DNA from: Flammeovirga sp. SJP92
GTDB lineage: Bacteria > Bacteroidota > Bacteroidia > Cytophagales > Flammeovirgaceae
Assembly (NCBI RefSeq): GCF_001583495.1
Contig: NZ_LQAQ01000093.1
Location: 1 to 64,000, forward strand
DNA length: 64,000 nucleotides
Direction of reading: 5' to 3'
A program made the translations under genes and the position numbers. This document shows, one piece after another, positions 9,308 through 18,368 of the stretch. Under the pieces are notes generated by a model. That model saw nothing but the letters and a program-made list of their open reading frames with translations, had not been told where the DNA came from and ran no database searches. Within the stretch, counting starts at the first letter, position 1; each line of letters begins with the position of its first letter.

Positions 9308-9715
9308 TTATACTGTACAGCATTCTTCCCCTCTAGATTTTAAATCTCTTTGATTGTAAATATGAAGTGCAATCAATCCAATGGAAGGAAATAGAATTGT
9401 ATTTTCATGAAGGCTTAGCCAATGCATTTTCTCATTTAAAATCACAAAAGACAATGACGACCAACTCAATACAAACAAAAACTTCACAATTTTATTATGA
9501 CTTGACCTGTAGGATTGCACCACAGCGATTAGTGATATGAATAGAAACAAATAATCAAACTGCCTCCACCAAGAAGGTGACGCTTCACAACAACTATCCG
9601 CTGCAATACTGCAACTGTCAGCAATAAACAGAAAAGGTGTAATCACACAATGGATCAAACACAGAAAACTTGTGACAGCTCCAAAAACATCAGATTTATA
9701 AGTTGATAAATTCAT
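9308..9715 (-). CDS. MerC-domain membrane protein, co-regulated with hmu
   Basis: The frame stays open upstream, but the start is best placed at the ATG at 9715, because a promoter lies at 9775-9747. The protein has 135 residues and four hydrophobic segments. The first holds FLCLIHCVITPFLF, the C-x-x-H-C arrangement of MerC-type metal transporters. A cysteine-rich external loop (CSIAADSCCEAS) and a C-terminal EECCTV tail could bind soft or thiophilic metals. MerC proteins carry Hg(II), but in Bacteroidota they are often found without mercury-resistance genes. Its promoter shares an unusual palindrome with the divergent haem operon, so a role in iron or other metal homeostasis is more likely than mercury resistance. 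Confidence 0.8.
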   Translation of the reverse strand: MNLSTYKSDVFGAVTSFLCLIHCVITPFLFIADSCSIAADSCCEASPSWWRQFDYLFLFISLIAVVQSYRSSHNKIVKFLFVLSWSSLSFVILNEKMHWLSLHENTILFPSIGLIALHIYNQRDLKSRGEECCTV

Positions 9716-9746
9716 GTGCACTAATAATGAAATTGTATTTAGGCTA

Positions 9747-9775
9747 CAAAAATAGAAAAAAAACATATGATGCAA
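9747..9775 (-). promoter_or_regulatory. Promoter of the MerC-like gene
   Basis: On the minus strand TTG (9775-9773), an 18-nt spacer and TATTTTTG (9754-9747) form a consensus promoter. The -33 TTG lies inside the operator at 9771-9785, so a bound repressor would block it. The untranslated leader would be about 25 nt. Confidence 0.7.
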
Positions 9776-9785
9776 TATAATCGCA
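9771..9785. promoter_or_regulatory. Operator copy 1, TGCAA-N5-TCGCA
   Basis: TGCAATATAATCGCA is a 5-5-5 dyad, one of three copies in this divergent spacer. It covers the -33 element of the MerC-like gene promoter. The 15-bp dyad size fits a dimeric Fur-superfamily-type repressor, but the regulator is not identified. Confidence 0.65.
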
Positions 9786-9911
9786 TTTGAATATATACGA
9801 ATATTAAAGCTTGTATGAATTTTATTTTCGAATTGATACCTATTGAAGAGTGCGTAACTAATTACAAACAACAATGTTTATTTTTTTTTAGATAAATTAA
9901 CAATCATCAAA

Positions 9912-9926
9912 TGCAACTCTGTCGCA
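9912..9926. promoter_or_regulatory. Operator copy 2, TGCAA-N5-TCGCA
   Basis: TGCAACTCTGTCGCA has the same half-sites and spacing as copies 1 and 3. It lies where the -33 region of the hmuR promoter is expected. Confidence 0.65.
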
Positions 9927-9934
9927 TTTATTTA

Positions 9935-9942
9935 TACTTTTG
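9935..9942 (+). promoter_or_regulatory. -7 element of the hmu operon
   Basis: TACTTTTG matches TAnnTTTG. No clear TTG lies at -33, so the promoter may be weak or need an activator. It overlaps operator copy 3. A transcript start near 9949 makes the in-frame ATG at 9911 unusable and points to TTG at 9980 as the hmuR start. Confidence 0.6.
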
Positions 9943-9955
9943 CGACTATATCGCA
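9941..9955. promoter_or_regulatory. Operator copy 3, TGCGA-N5-TCGCA (perfect dyad)
   Basis: TGCGACTATATCGCA is a perfect 5-5-5 dyad that overlaps the end of the -7 box and the expected transcript start, the classic position for repression. Confidence 0.7.
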
Positions 9956-9979
9956 TTTAAGCACTTATCAAAGTTCATT

Positions 9980-12289
9980 TTGAAAATCTCCATAACACGT
10001 AAATTACTTCCTTTTTTAAGCATTATATTTTTTACAATAAATGCCTATTCTCAAACTAATAAGAATACAATCAGGATAGTTGACGCTAATAATGAAGGCA
10101 TCCCCGGTGTTACTGTTCAAATCGAGGACAGTAACGATTTTATTGGTGTCACTTCCTCTAATGGAAGTATTATCAATAAAGTAAAAAAGACCACTAAAGT
10201 GACGATTCACAGCCTGGGTTTTGAAACAATAGTGAAAACGATTCAACCTCATAAAAGCTATACCTTTCAGCTTCAAGAAAAAGTAGATGAGTTGGATGAG
10301 ATCGTTGTAACTGGTGGTTTTGTTCCTACTAAAGCAAATTCTTCTTTATTCAATGTAAAGAGAATTGGAGTGGAGGAAGTGGAAGCTCGTGGTGCTGTGA
10401 ATATGAGTGACTTACTAGAACAACAACAAAATATAAAAGTGATTCATGATGATGTTTTAGGGAGTAGAATTATTCTCAATGGTTTATCAGGTGTCAATGT
10501 AAAAATGTTGATGGATGGTCTACCTTTAGTGAATGGTAGTGGGGATGATTTTGATTTGAATCAACTGAATTTGAATGATATTGAGAGAATTGAAGTGGTA
10601 GAAGGTCCACTTTCTGTGCAGTATGGCAGTAATGCTTTAGCAGGTACGATCAATATGATTACAAAAAAACCGTCAATGAATGATCCTTGGAAAGGAGGTA
10701 TAAATACATACGTTGAGTCTATTGGGAAATTTAATGTAGATGGCAGTATTAGAAAGGGTTGGAAAAATACTTCAATGTCATTGAGTGGTGGTAGAAATCA
10801 GTTTCTTGGGTATGATCTAGATCAAAGTAAAAGAGGAAAATTCTGGAGACCTAATACACAGTATTATGGAAACCTTAGATTAAAACACCAAATTAATAAA
10901 GTTTCTATTGCAGGTTTTTATCAACAATTTTTTGAGGATTCTAAGTCACTTGGAGAAAGTCAAGGTGGTATAAATTCCAAAATTGGTGAAAATGGGGCGT
11001 ATAGCTATGCTATTGCAAGAGATAGAGAATATAAAACACATAGAATCAATAGTGGAATTAATATTGACGCAGAATTTTCTGATAGGAGTCAATTACAAAT
11101 TACAAACGGGATTTCATTTTATGAACAGCAATCTCAGCTCTATGTAAACGATTTATATCACAACATGAAGTTTTTGAGTGATACACTCTCCGATCATGAT
11201 ACTACATCATTTATGACCTTTACGTCTAGAGGTAGTTATGTGCTATCTGAAATAGGTCGCCACAACTCCGTTTGGGTAGTGGGTTATGAAGCCAATATCA
11301 ATAGAGCTGCAGGAGGAAAAGTAAGCACTGACTCAGGAAATGGATATGATGAATACTCTCTTTTCACAGCATATAAATGGCAAATTTCAAATGCTTGGGC
11401 CTTTCAAACTGCTTTCAGAACAACTTTTAATACTGTTTTTGATAATGGAGCAATTGATATTGCAGGGGCAAGTGTTCCTCTTATTCCTTCATTTAATGTT
11501 CTGTATAAGCCATCTGAAAATTGGCAATATCGCTTGAGTTATGGTAAAGGTTATAGAGTACCTTCTATGAGAGAGTTGTATTATTATTTCAGAGATGCTA
11601 ATCACTATATTGTTGGAAACCCAGATCTAACACCTGAAAATGGTGATAATTTTAATTTACAAACAACTTATGCCCAAAACTATAATGATTGGAGATGGTC
11701 ATTAAACACATCTGTTTTCTATAATCAGATCAAAAACAAAATTGAAATGGTTAACCTGGACAGTGTACCTCCGAATATTTCAGAAAATACTCCTGTCAAA
11801 AGAACTTATGAGAACATCGAGAACTACATTTCTACAGGGTTTTCGGTCAATCTTGCCACAGAATATAAATCACGATTTACGTTTGATCCAGGGTTCAGCT
11901 TTTTAGCTCGATCTGGATCGGAATCTTCTGATCAATTTTTCAATAGCTATGAAATCACACTAAGGAGTAGTTATCTGATCAGGAAATTTGATACTAAAAT
12001 CAACGTCTTCTATAAATATAACAGCCCTTATGCTGAATTTTCTAAAACCAAAGAAGGTGAAGTTGGAACACAAACTCTAGAGGCTTACAGCTTATTGGAT
12101 TTGACACTAACTAAACCATTTATGAAGAGAAAATTATTGACTACAGTAGGTGCAAAAAACTTACTCAACGTCACTACTGTAAATATCTATGGTGATGGTT
12201 CCAAAGGTATTTTGTCCAGAGTTGGTACAGGTGAAAGACCTATCAGCTATGGTACTACATTTTTTATCAAACTAGGTTATCAATTTTAA
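9980..12289 (+). CDS. hmuR: HmuR-type TonB-dependent haem receptor
   Basis: From a TTG at 9980 the protein has 769 residues and begins with a clean signal peptide (KISITRKLLPFLSIIFFTINAYSQ). The open frame reaches ATG 9911, but that lies upstream of the predicted transcript start. A carboxypeptidase-like domain comes first, then the plug (DEIVVTGGFVP, LNGLSGVNVKMLMDGLPLV, IEVVEGPLSVQYGSNALAGTIN), and a barrel ending in GYQF. It should import haem across the outer membrane with TonB energy. Assignment as HmuR rests on the next gene being HmuY and on the HmuSTUV genes that follow, the order known from Porphyromonas and Bacteroides loci, except that here hmuR precedes hmuY. Confidence 0.85.
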   Translation: MKISITRKLLPFLSIIFFTINAYSQTNKNTIRIVDANNEGIPGVTVQIEDSNDFIGVTSSNGSIINKVKKTTKVTIHSLGFETIVKTIQPHKSYTFQLQEKVDELDEIVVTGGFVPTKANSSLFNVKRIGVEEVEARGAVNMSDLLEQQQNIKVIHDDVLGSRIILNGLSGVNVKMLMDGLPLVNGSGDDFDLNQLNLNDIERIEVVEGPLSVQYGSNALAGTINMITKKPSMNDPWKGGINTYVESIGKFNVDGSIRKGWKNTSMSLSGGRNQFLGYDLDQSKRGKFWRPNTQYYGNLRLKHQINKVSIAGFYQQFFEDSKSLGESQGGINSKIGENGAYSYAIARDREYKTHRINSGINIDAEFSDRSQLQITNGISFYEQQSQLYVNDLYHNMKFLSDTLSDHDTTSFMTFTSRGSYVLSEIGRHNSVWVVGYEANINRAAGGKVSTDSGNGYDEYSLFTAYKWQISNAWAFQTAFRTTFNTVFDNGAIDIAGASVPLIPSFNVLYKPSENWQYRLSYGKGYRVPSMRELYYYFRDANHYIVGNPDLTPENGDNFNLQTTYAQNYNDWRWSLNTSVFYNQIKNKIEMVNLDSVPPNISENTPVKRTYENIENYISTGFSVNLATEYKSRFTFDPGFSFLARSGSESSDQFFNSYEITLRSSYLIRKFDTKINVFYKYNSPYAEFSKTKEGEVGTQTLEAYSLLDLTLTKPFMKRKLLTTVGAKNLLNVTTVNIYGDGSKGILSRVGTGERPISYGTTFFIKLGYQF

Positions 12290-12298
12290 TTTTCAATA

Positions 12299-13387
12299 AT
12301 GAAGTTATTCAAAACAACAATCTTCAGCAGTATTTTACTTTGTTCGTTATTCGCTTGTGAGTCATCAGACGAGACTACAACTCCAACTCCTCCAGACGAC
12401 GAAAATGTAGAAAGTAAGCTAATTACAGCAGACATCACTAGTAATTTTTCTCACCAAGTTTTTGTTGACTTTAACACTGGTACAACTACTAGATCTGAAA
12501 CAAATACTTGGGAGTTGGCATTCAATCAAGAAGGAGTAGTTCAATCCAATACAGGAAAAAAAGTGGCTTTATTAATGCCTACAGAAACAGATTTTGAAGC
12601 TATCAATGAAGAAAGTGTTTCAGGGCTTCAATATTTCTATGACGATGAATCCGCTGACTTAACATTAACAGCATGGAACAGAGAGAACTTTGAATTAAAC
12701 AAGCCTTATATCTTGGATTTAGGTATCAACGAATTGGCAAAAGCTTTAGGATTCAAAAAATTCATTATCACTGAAAACTCTGCTTCTCAAGCTATCATCC
12801 GTTTTGCTGATTTAGACGGTCAAAACGAGCAAACTACAACGATTGAAAAAGGTGAAGGATTTGTATACTTTTCTACCATCAATAATAAAGTAGCTGAAGT
12901 AGAGCCTGCCAATTGGGATATCGTATTAAAGCCTGTAACTGTAAGAACTGGTGCTCCATGTTTTACTATGGGTGATGCTGCAATGCCTGGTATCAACTGT
13001 GACATCATGCGTTTGAATACTTCTGTAGTTATCAACCAAAATGGTAATGTAAAAGGGGTTAAAAGCACTAAAGCTGAATTTGCTGATTTTGAACCTACAG
13101 ATGAAGTAGATAGTCCAATCAACAAGTTAACTATTGAAGACAGTAATTTTGAAGAAATCACAGCGGATAACGTTGGTAACAACGAGTTTACGACAAAAGG
13201 TGATGTGATTGGTAAAGAGTGGTTCCATATTTTACAACCGCATAGAGATGGTGTATACAAAGTATATAGTCATATCTCTTTCATTGTAAATGATGAAGAA
13301 GGAAACAACTACAAACTTCGATTCCTTGCATACACAAAAGACGGTCAAAATGGCTACCCTACTTTTGAATATCAATTAGTCAAATAA
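12299..13387 (+). CDS. hmuY: HmuY-like haem-binding surface lipoprotein
   Basis: This 362-residue lipoprotein has a signal peptide with lipobox LFAC (Cys about residue 19), a threonine/proline-rich linker, then HmuY-type beta domains. The segment HQVFVDFNTG followed by TNTWELAF is the family hallmark. HmuY captures haem at the cell surface and passes it to HmuR. It starts 10 bp after hmuR. At 362 residues it is much longer than the roughly 215-residue Porphyromonas HmuY. The extra C-terminal half (about 190-362) may be a second binding module. It has only two mature-domain cysteines, in APCFTMGDAAMPGINCD, which could form a disulphide. Axial haem ligands cannot be assigned by eye. Confidence 0.82.
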   Translation: MKLFKTTIFSSILLCSLFACESSDETTTPTPPDDENVESKLITADITSNFSHQVFVDFNTGTTTRSETNTWELAFNQEGVVQSNTGKKVALLMPTETDFEAINEESVSGLQYFYDDESADLTLTAWNRENFELNKPYILDLGINELAKALGFKKFIITENSASQAIIRFADLDGQNEQTTTIEKGEGFVYFSTINNKVAEVEPANWDIVLKPVTVRTGAPCFTMGDAAMPGINCDIMRLNTSVVINQNGNVKGVKSTKAEFADFEPTDEVDSPINKLTIEDSNFEEITADNVGNNEFTTKGDVIGKEWFHILQPHRDGVYKVYSHISFIVNDEEGNNYKLRFLAYTKDGQNGYPTFEYQLVK

Positions 13388-13437
13388 ATAGTGTAAAAGT
13401 ACTTGAATAATACAAGTACATACTAAAAAGTAAAGCT

Positions 13438-13464
13438 ATCCTTGAGTGTATGTCACTCAAGGAT
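13438..13464 (+). promoter_or_regulatory. Perfect intercistronic hairpin between hmuY and hmuS
   Basis: ATCCTTGAGTG and CACTCAAGGAT form a perfect 11-bp stem with a TATGT loop. No T run follows, so it is not a standard terminator. It may stabilise the hmuRY message 3' end, serve as a processing site, or reduce hmuS expression. The loop contains an in-frame ATG (13450), which makes the unstructured ATG at 13492 the better hmuS start. Confidence 0.7.
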
Positions 13465-13491
13465 ACTTTCATTACAAACAGCTTCATTAGA

Positions 13492-16400
13492 ATGAAATTC
13501 ATCAAAAAGAACAAAAAGCAAATATTTAAATCAAGTGCTATACTCCTAGTCACTTTGATGGTGTATTTGTATTACGCGACTCAAGTCAGCGTAACGCAGA
13601 TTGCATTTATTTCCTTTTCAGAATTCCAGCTTTCTAAAATCAATAAAGTAAACAACAGCGAGTGGATCAATATCACTTCACTTTCTAAGAAAAACATAAG
13701 CGATGCCACAAGTTATGATGTGATCTACCTATTTGGTCGAGGGTTGTCATTATCTGCAGATGAGCAACGTGAATTGATGAAAGCGAGTCATATGGGCACA
13801 AAAGTATATGTATATGCTTCCAATAATGACGCTTACAATATGATTAGCAATGTTGACTCTGTGTCGGCATTGGAAATTGAGGCTTACTTGGATAATGGCG
13901 GTGAGGACAACTATCATCAGCTATTAAATTACACAAGGGTCAATGTAGATAAAAAAGCTTGGTTCCTGCCAGAAGTAAAACCTGTAGAAGAGATTCCTGA
14001 GGATGCTTATTTAAGCATGGGAACTACAAAGGCATTTACTGAATTAGCTAAAGTCATTGAAAACCAAAAGAATAATAATACTTATAAAGAAGGTCAGCCG
14101 ACCGTCGCATTATTGACGAGTGTACCGGGACCTTTTAATGCTAACCCTGAACATATTTTTGATTTACAGAAAGCTCTTTTTGATAGAGGGTTGAATGTCA
14201 TCACAATTACTTCTCACACCCAACGTATCCGAATGATGAAAGAGGTTTCACCTGATTTGGTGGTTTACCTTCCTCATGGTCGTTTGGCTGGGCACTCAAG
14301 AGAAGATGTAGGTCAGTGGTTGAAAGAATATAATATTCCGGTACTGTCTCCATTGAGTATTTTCCAGAAAAAAGAAGATTGGGAAAACTCTCTTAAAGGA
14401 ATGTCAGGCGGAATGTTGAGCATGAGTGTGGTTCTTCCTGAATTGGACGGTGCTGTGGCTCCTTATGCTTTTGCGGTAGAAATGAAAGATGAATCTGGTT
14501 TCTTGAAGTTTAAAGGAATTCCAGAAAGAATCGACTGCTTGGCAGATATGTGTAGGAACTATATTGACATCAAGCAAAAGCCAAAATCAGAACAGAAAAT
14601 CGCGATTTACTATTTCAAAGGTCCTGGTATGAACGCTATGGTAGCATCCAACCTTGAGGTAGAACAATCATTGTACAACACTTTGAAAATGCTGAAAGCA
14701 CAAGGTTTCAAAGTGGATAATATGCCAAAGAATCAAAAGGACTTCCATGAAATGATCCAGAAAAATGGATTAGTTTTAGGACCGTATGCGAAAGGTAAGT
14801 TTGATGATTTTGTGAAGACAGCTGATCCTGTTTTAGTGGACACAGCAAGTTACCAACAATGGACAGCGAAAGATCTTACGAAAAGTGCTTACGGTGAGGT
14901 GGTCAAGAAATATGGTGAGGCTCCAGGTGAATATCTTTCTGTAAAAGAAAAAGACAATGCCTATATCGCAGTTTCAAGATTGGATTTTGGCAATGTGGTT
15001 TTATTACCTCAACCTATGCCTGGTCTTGGTGATGACAGTTTCAAATTAGTGCATGGTGCCAAAGCAGCTCCTCCCCACCCTTATGTGGCTTCTTATTTAT
15101 GGACAAAAAATGATTTTAAAGCCGACGCCATCATCCACTTCGGCACGCACGGTAGTTTAGAATTTACACCGGGTAAGCAAGTTGGTTTATCTTCTAATGA
15201 TTGGAGTGATGCTTTAATCGGAAGTACACCACACTTCTATGTTTATACGATCAGTAATATCGGTGAAGGAATCATTGCGAAGCGAAGAAGTTATGCCACC
15301 ACAGTCACTCACTTAACGGCTCCTTTTACTGAAGGTGAAATTTATAGTGACCTCAAAAAATTAGAGGAAAAGCTAGACAAATTTTACAGTGTAGAAAATC
15401 CTAATCTTAAAGAAAAATATAAAAAGTCAGCTGTTGACATTGCTCGTCAGATGAAAATTGATGAAGATCTTCAATTGGATTTCTCTGGTGAGGTAAGTGA
15501 TTCTACATTATTCGCCATCTCTCAGTATGTAGAGGAAATCGGTAATTCAAAAGTTGCCAATGGTTTGTACAGCTTGGGCAGACCTTACACTGAAAAGCAA
15601 TTAAATGAGACGGCTTTATTGATGTCATTAGACCCGATCGCTTACAGCTTAGCACAGTTGGATGTTGCCGATGGAATTATTGATCAAAAGAAATCAGAAG
15701 ATGCTCGTTACTTTGATAAGCATTACCGTCAGCCGACAAAAGCGATTTTACAAAAACTTTTATCCAATCAATTAAGCATTGCGCAAGCCAAAAATCAATT
15801 GATCAAACAAGAACGATTGGATAAGATTAAGGCTTGGGAAGAAAAGCAACAAAAAGCGAAAATGCATGCTATGGCTCACGCCAAGAAAAAGGTGGATGGT
15901 AAAAGTGGTGCTTCTCAGGTCAAAAAGAAATTGGATATTCCGAAAGACGAATTGTTGAAACAAAGAGCGGAAGCACAAAAGAAAAGTGCGATTGTCCGTA
16001 AAGGGATGTTGTATGCACAAAATGTTGAGAATGTATTCGTTGGTTTAGAGAATGTTTTAAAGTCGAAGGAAAACCTTAAGATCAGTACTCAACAAGAGCA
16101 ACTTGCTTTGGTCAACGGCATCAAAGGTGGTCATATTTTACCGACTTCTGGTGGAGATCCAATTACCAATGCTTATGCGGTGCCAACGGGTAGAAACCTT
16201 TACTCTATTGATGCGGAAGCGACACCTTCCAAGGAATCATGGGAGTTAGGAAAATCTTTAGGAAAGAAATTATTGGAGCAACATTTTGCGAAAAACGGTG
16301 AGTACCCGAAGAAAGTGAGTTTCACACTTTGGGCTAGTAGTTTTATCGAAACGGAAGGGGCGACTTTTGCTGAAATATTATACTTACTAGGCGTTGAACC

Positions 16401-17703
16401 TGTTCGTGGTCCGTTTGGAAAAGTAATGGATGTACAGTTGATTCCTTCAGAAGAATTGGACCGTCCGAGAATTGATGTAGTAGTGCAAACTGCAGGTCAA
16501 TTTAGAGATTTGGCAGCATCAAGAATGTTCTTGATTAATAAAGCGGTGAAGTTGGCGGCTAATGCTGATGAGATTGTTACCAACTTTGTAAAAGAAGGCG
16601 TAGCAGAGGCTGAGCGTTTCTTAAAGGAAAAAGGAATGTCTCCTCAAAAAGCACAACGTTTTGCAGCGGATAGAGTGTTTGGCGGTGTGAATGGCAACTA
16701 CGGAACAAACATCATGGGATTGGTAGAAAAAGGAGATCGATGGGAATCAGAAGATCAAATTGCTTCTACTTATATCAACAACATGGGTGCGGTTTACGGT
16801 GAAGAAGATTGGGGAGAATTTGCAGAAGGCATTTTTGAAGCAGCACTTCAAAATACTGATGTAGTTGTTCAACCAAGACAAAGTAATACTTGGGGTGGTT
16901 TGAGTTTGGATCACGTGTATGAGTTTATGGGCGGATTAAGTATGGCAGTTAGACATACAACTGGTAAAGATCCTGACGCTTATTTCAATGATTACAGAAA
17001 TGCCAATAATGTCAAAATTCAAGGTGTTAAAGAAGCCTTGATGGTAGAGGCTCGTTCTACTTTATTGAACCCTAAATACCTGAAAGGGATGATGAAGGAA
17101 GGGGCGACAAGTGCTGAAAATGTAGCGGAAACGATCCGTAATACTTACGGTTGGAATGTGATGAAACCTAACGAAATCGAGAATCATCTATGGGATGATT
17201 TAATGGAAGTGTTGGTGGAAGACAAATACAACTTAAAGACACAAGATTTCTTCGAAAAAGAAAACCCGTATGCACTGGAAGAAGTGACGGCTGTAATGTT
17301 GGAAACAATCCGTAAAGGCTATTGGAAAGCGAGTCAAGCTCAGATTGAGAAGTTGGTGGAAGTACATCAGGAAATGATTGACAAGCACAAAGCAGGTTGT
17401 AGTGAGTTTGTTTGTGACAACATGAAGTTGAAAGATTTTATTGTAAAAAATTCTACCAATCAACAACTGAAAGAGAGTTACCAACAGCAAATCGCAAAAG
17501 TCAGAGAGTTGCCAACAGATCAACAATCTGAAGTAAAAGAAGAAAAGAAAAGTATTCAATTAGAAAAAGAGGTGATCCAAGAAGAAACCGTGGGTCAACC
17601 AAAAGATAATCAAGAAAGTTTGAGTAATTCTGAAATCGGCATTGCCTTGGGCGTGATCGCTTTATTACTCCTTTTAATAGCTGTCTATTATAAAGTAAAA
17701 TAA
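13492..17703 (+). CDS. hmuS: HmuS, membrane-anchored CobN-like haem chelatase
   Basis: From ATG 13492 the protein has 1403 residues; ATG 13450 is possible but sits in a hairpin loop. It belongs to the CobN/ChlH/BchH large chelatase-subunit family; IIHFGTHGSLEFTPGKQ is a clear CobN signature. Unlike cytosolic CobN it starts with a lysine-rich tail and one membrane segment, and ends with a second segment (GIALGVIALLLLLIAVYY) followed by lysines. By the positive-inside rule the main body is periplasmic. A lysine-rich insertion lies at about residues 775-845. Bacteroidota HmuS has been linked to removal of iron from haem. No ATPase partner is encoded here; HmuT, HmuU and HmuV follow directly. Confidence 0.88.
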   Translation: MKFIKKNKKQIFKSSAILLVTLMVYLYYATQVSVTQIAFISFSEFQLSKINKVNNSEWINITSLSKKNISDATSYDVIYLFGRGLSLSADEQRELMKASHMGTKVYVYASNNDAYNMISNVDSVSALEIEAYLDNGGEDNYHQLLNYTRVNVDKKAWFLPEVKPVEEIPEDAYLSMGTTKAFTELAKVIENQKNNNTYKEGQPTVALLTSVPGPFNANPEHIFDLQKALFDRGLNVITITSHTQRIRMMKEVSPDLVVYLPHGRLAGHSREDVGQWLKEYNIPVLSPLSIFQKKEDWENSLKGMSGGMLSMSVVLPELDGAVAPYAFAVEMKDESGFLKFKGIPERIDCLADMCRNYIDIKQKPKSEQKIAIYYFKGPGMNAMVASNLEVEQSLYNTLKMLKAQGFKVDNMPKNQKDFHEMIQKNGLVLGPYAKGKFDDFVKTADPVLVDTASYQQWTAKDLTKSAYGEVVKKYGEAPGEYLSVKEKDNAYIAVSRLDFGNVVLLPQPMPGLGDDSFKLVHGAKAAPPHPYVASYLWTKNDFKADAIIHFGTHGSLEFTPGKQVGLSSNDWSDALIGSTPHFYVYTISNIGEGIIAKRRSYATTVTHLTAPFTEGEIYSDLKKLEEKLDKFYSVENPNLKEKYKKSAVDIARQMKIDEDLQLDFSGEVSDSTLFAISQYVEEIGNSKVANGLYSLGRPYTEKQLNETALLMSLDPIAYSLAQLDVADGIIDQKKSEDARYFDKHYRQPTKAILQKLLSNQLSIAQAKNQLIKQERLDKIKAWEEKQQKAKMHAMAHAKKKVDGKSGASQVKKKLDIPKDELLKQRAEAQKKSAIVRKGMLYAQNVENVFVGLENVLKSKENLKISTQQEQLALVNGIKGGHILPTSGGDPITNAYAVPTGRNLYSIDAEATPSKESWELGKSLGKKLLEQHFAKNGEYPKKVSFTLWASSFIETEGATFAEILYLLGVEPVRGPFGKVMDVQLIPSEELDRPRIDVVVQTAGQFRDLAASRMFLINKAVKLAANADEIVTNFVKEGVAEAERFLKEKGMSPQKAQRFAADRVFGGVNGNYGTNIMGLVEKGDRWESEDQIASTYINNMGAVYGEEDWGEFAEGIFEAALQNTDVVVQPRQSNTWGGLSLDHVYEFMGGLSMAVRHTTGKDPDAYFNDYRNANNVKIQGVKEALMVEARSTLLNPKYLKGMMKEGATSAENVAETIRNTYGWNVMKPNEIENHLWDDLMEVLVEDKYNLKTQDFFEKENPYALEEVTAVMLETIRKGYWKASQAQIEKLVEVHQEMIDKHKAGCSEFVCDNMKLKDFIVKNSTNQQLKESYQQQIAKVRELPTDQQSEVKEEKKSIQLEKEVIQEETVGQPKDNQESLSNSEIGIALGVIALLLLLIAVYYKVK

Positions 17704-17705
17704 CT

Positions 17706-18368
17706 ATGGAGGGTGTTTTCTTTTTAATACTTTCCATGAGTTTTGTTCTAATGATTGCAGACCGATGGCAGTCTCGACCGCTGCCGTCGGTCCTTAGATA
17801 CTTTTTGCTCAGCAGTGCAGCATTACTTTCTTTCAATACGCTGATCAGTCAGAATAAAAGTTATTGGTTTGAAGAGTTAATGACGGAACGATGGGTGATG
17901 TTGTTCTTTGGTAGTTTGATTATTGAAATGAGTTTGGGTGTTTTAATGTCCCGCTATTCCAATACCAAATTGATCAAAGGGCTCTATCAAGTACTTTCAT
18001 TTTTGCCGAGACCCACTTCCCTTTTCTCCATTTTGATTATTGAAATACTGATTTTTGATTCAATTAATGGATGGAGTTTTAAGGCTGTAAGCATCGCTTA
18101 TGCGATCTCGATCTTAATTATTGGATTAGGTTTTTATTTTTCATTCAGAAATAATCAATCACTGATCCGAATCAAATCAGTAGTGGTTACAGTATTCAGC
18201 ATATTACAGCTATTGCTGATTTCCACCTTATTCAATCCTCAAAAACTACATGGAGGAAACTCCGATTTTGATGTACAATCATCGCTTTTTGTACTGATGA
18301 TTTTCGGAGTATTTGCATTGATCGGTTATTTATTATCAATTCGAAAAAAACATGGATTACGTAAATAA
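17706..18368 (+). CDS. hmuT: HmuT, polytopic membrane protein of the haem operon
   Basis: This 220-residue protein has about six hydrophobic segments, no recognisable catalytic motif and a basic C-terminus (RKKHGLRK). It starts 2 bp after hmuS and its end overlaps hmuU by 17 bp, so it is translationally coupled to both. Position and topology match the HmuT slot of hmuYRSTUV operons. It is probably a membrane scaffold or permease part of the HmuSTUV complex; no ABC transporter signature is present. The name is by synteny only. Confidence 0.7.
   Translation: MEGVFFLILSMSFVLMIADRWQSRPLPSVLRYFLLSSAALLSFNTLISQNKSYWFEELMTERWVMLFFGSLIIEMSLGVLMSRYSNTKLIKGLYQVLSFLPRPTSLFSILIIEILIFDSINGWSFKAVSIAYAISILIIGLGFYFSFRNNQSLIRIKSVVVTVFSILQLLLISTLFNPQKLHGGNSDFDVQSSLFVLMIFGVFALIGYLLSIRKKHGLRK

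Noticed and set aside
9308-9715. Mercury-resistance operon
   Set aside because: Only a MerC-domain protein is present; no merA, merR, merP or merT is nearby and the promoter shares operators with haem uptake.
9911-9979. ATG 9911 as the hmuR start
   Set aside because: It lies upstream of the -7 box at 9935-9942 and inside the operator region; the residues added do not form part of a signal peptide.
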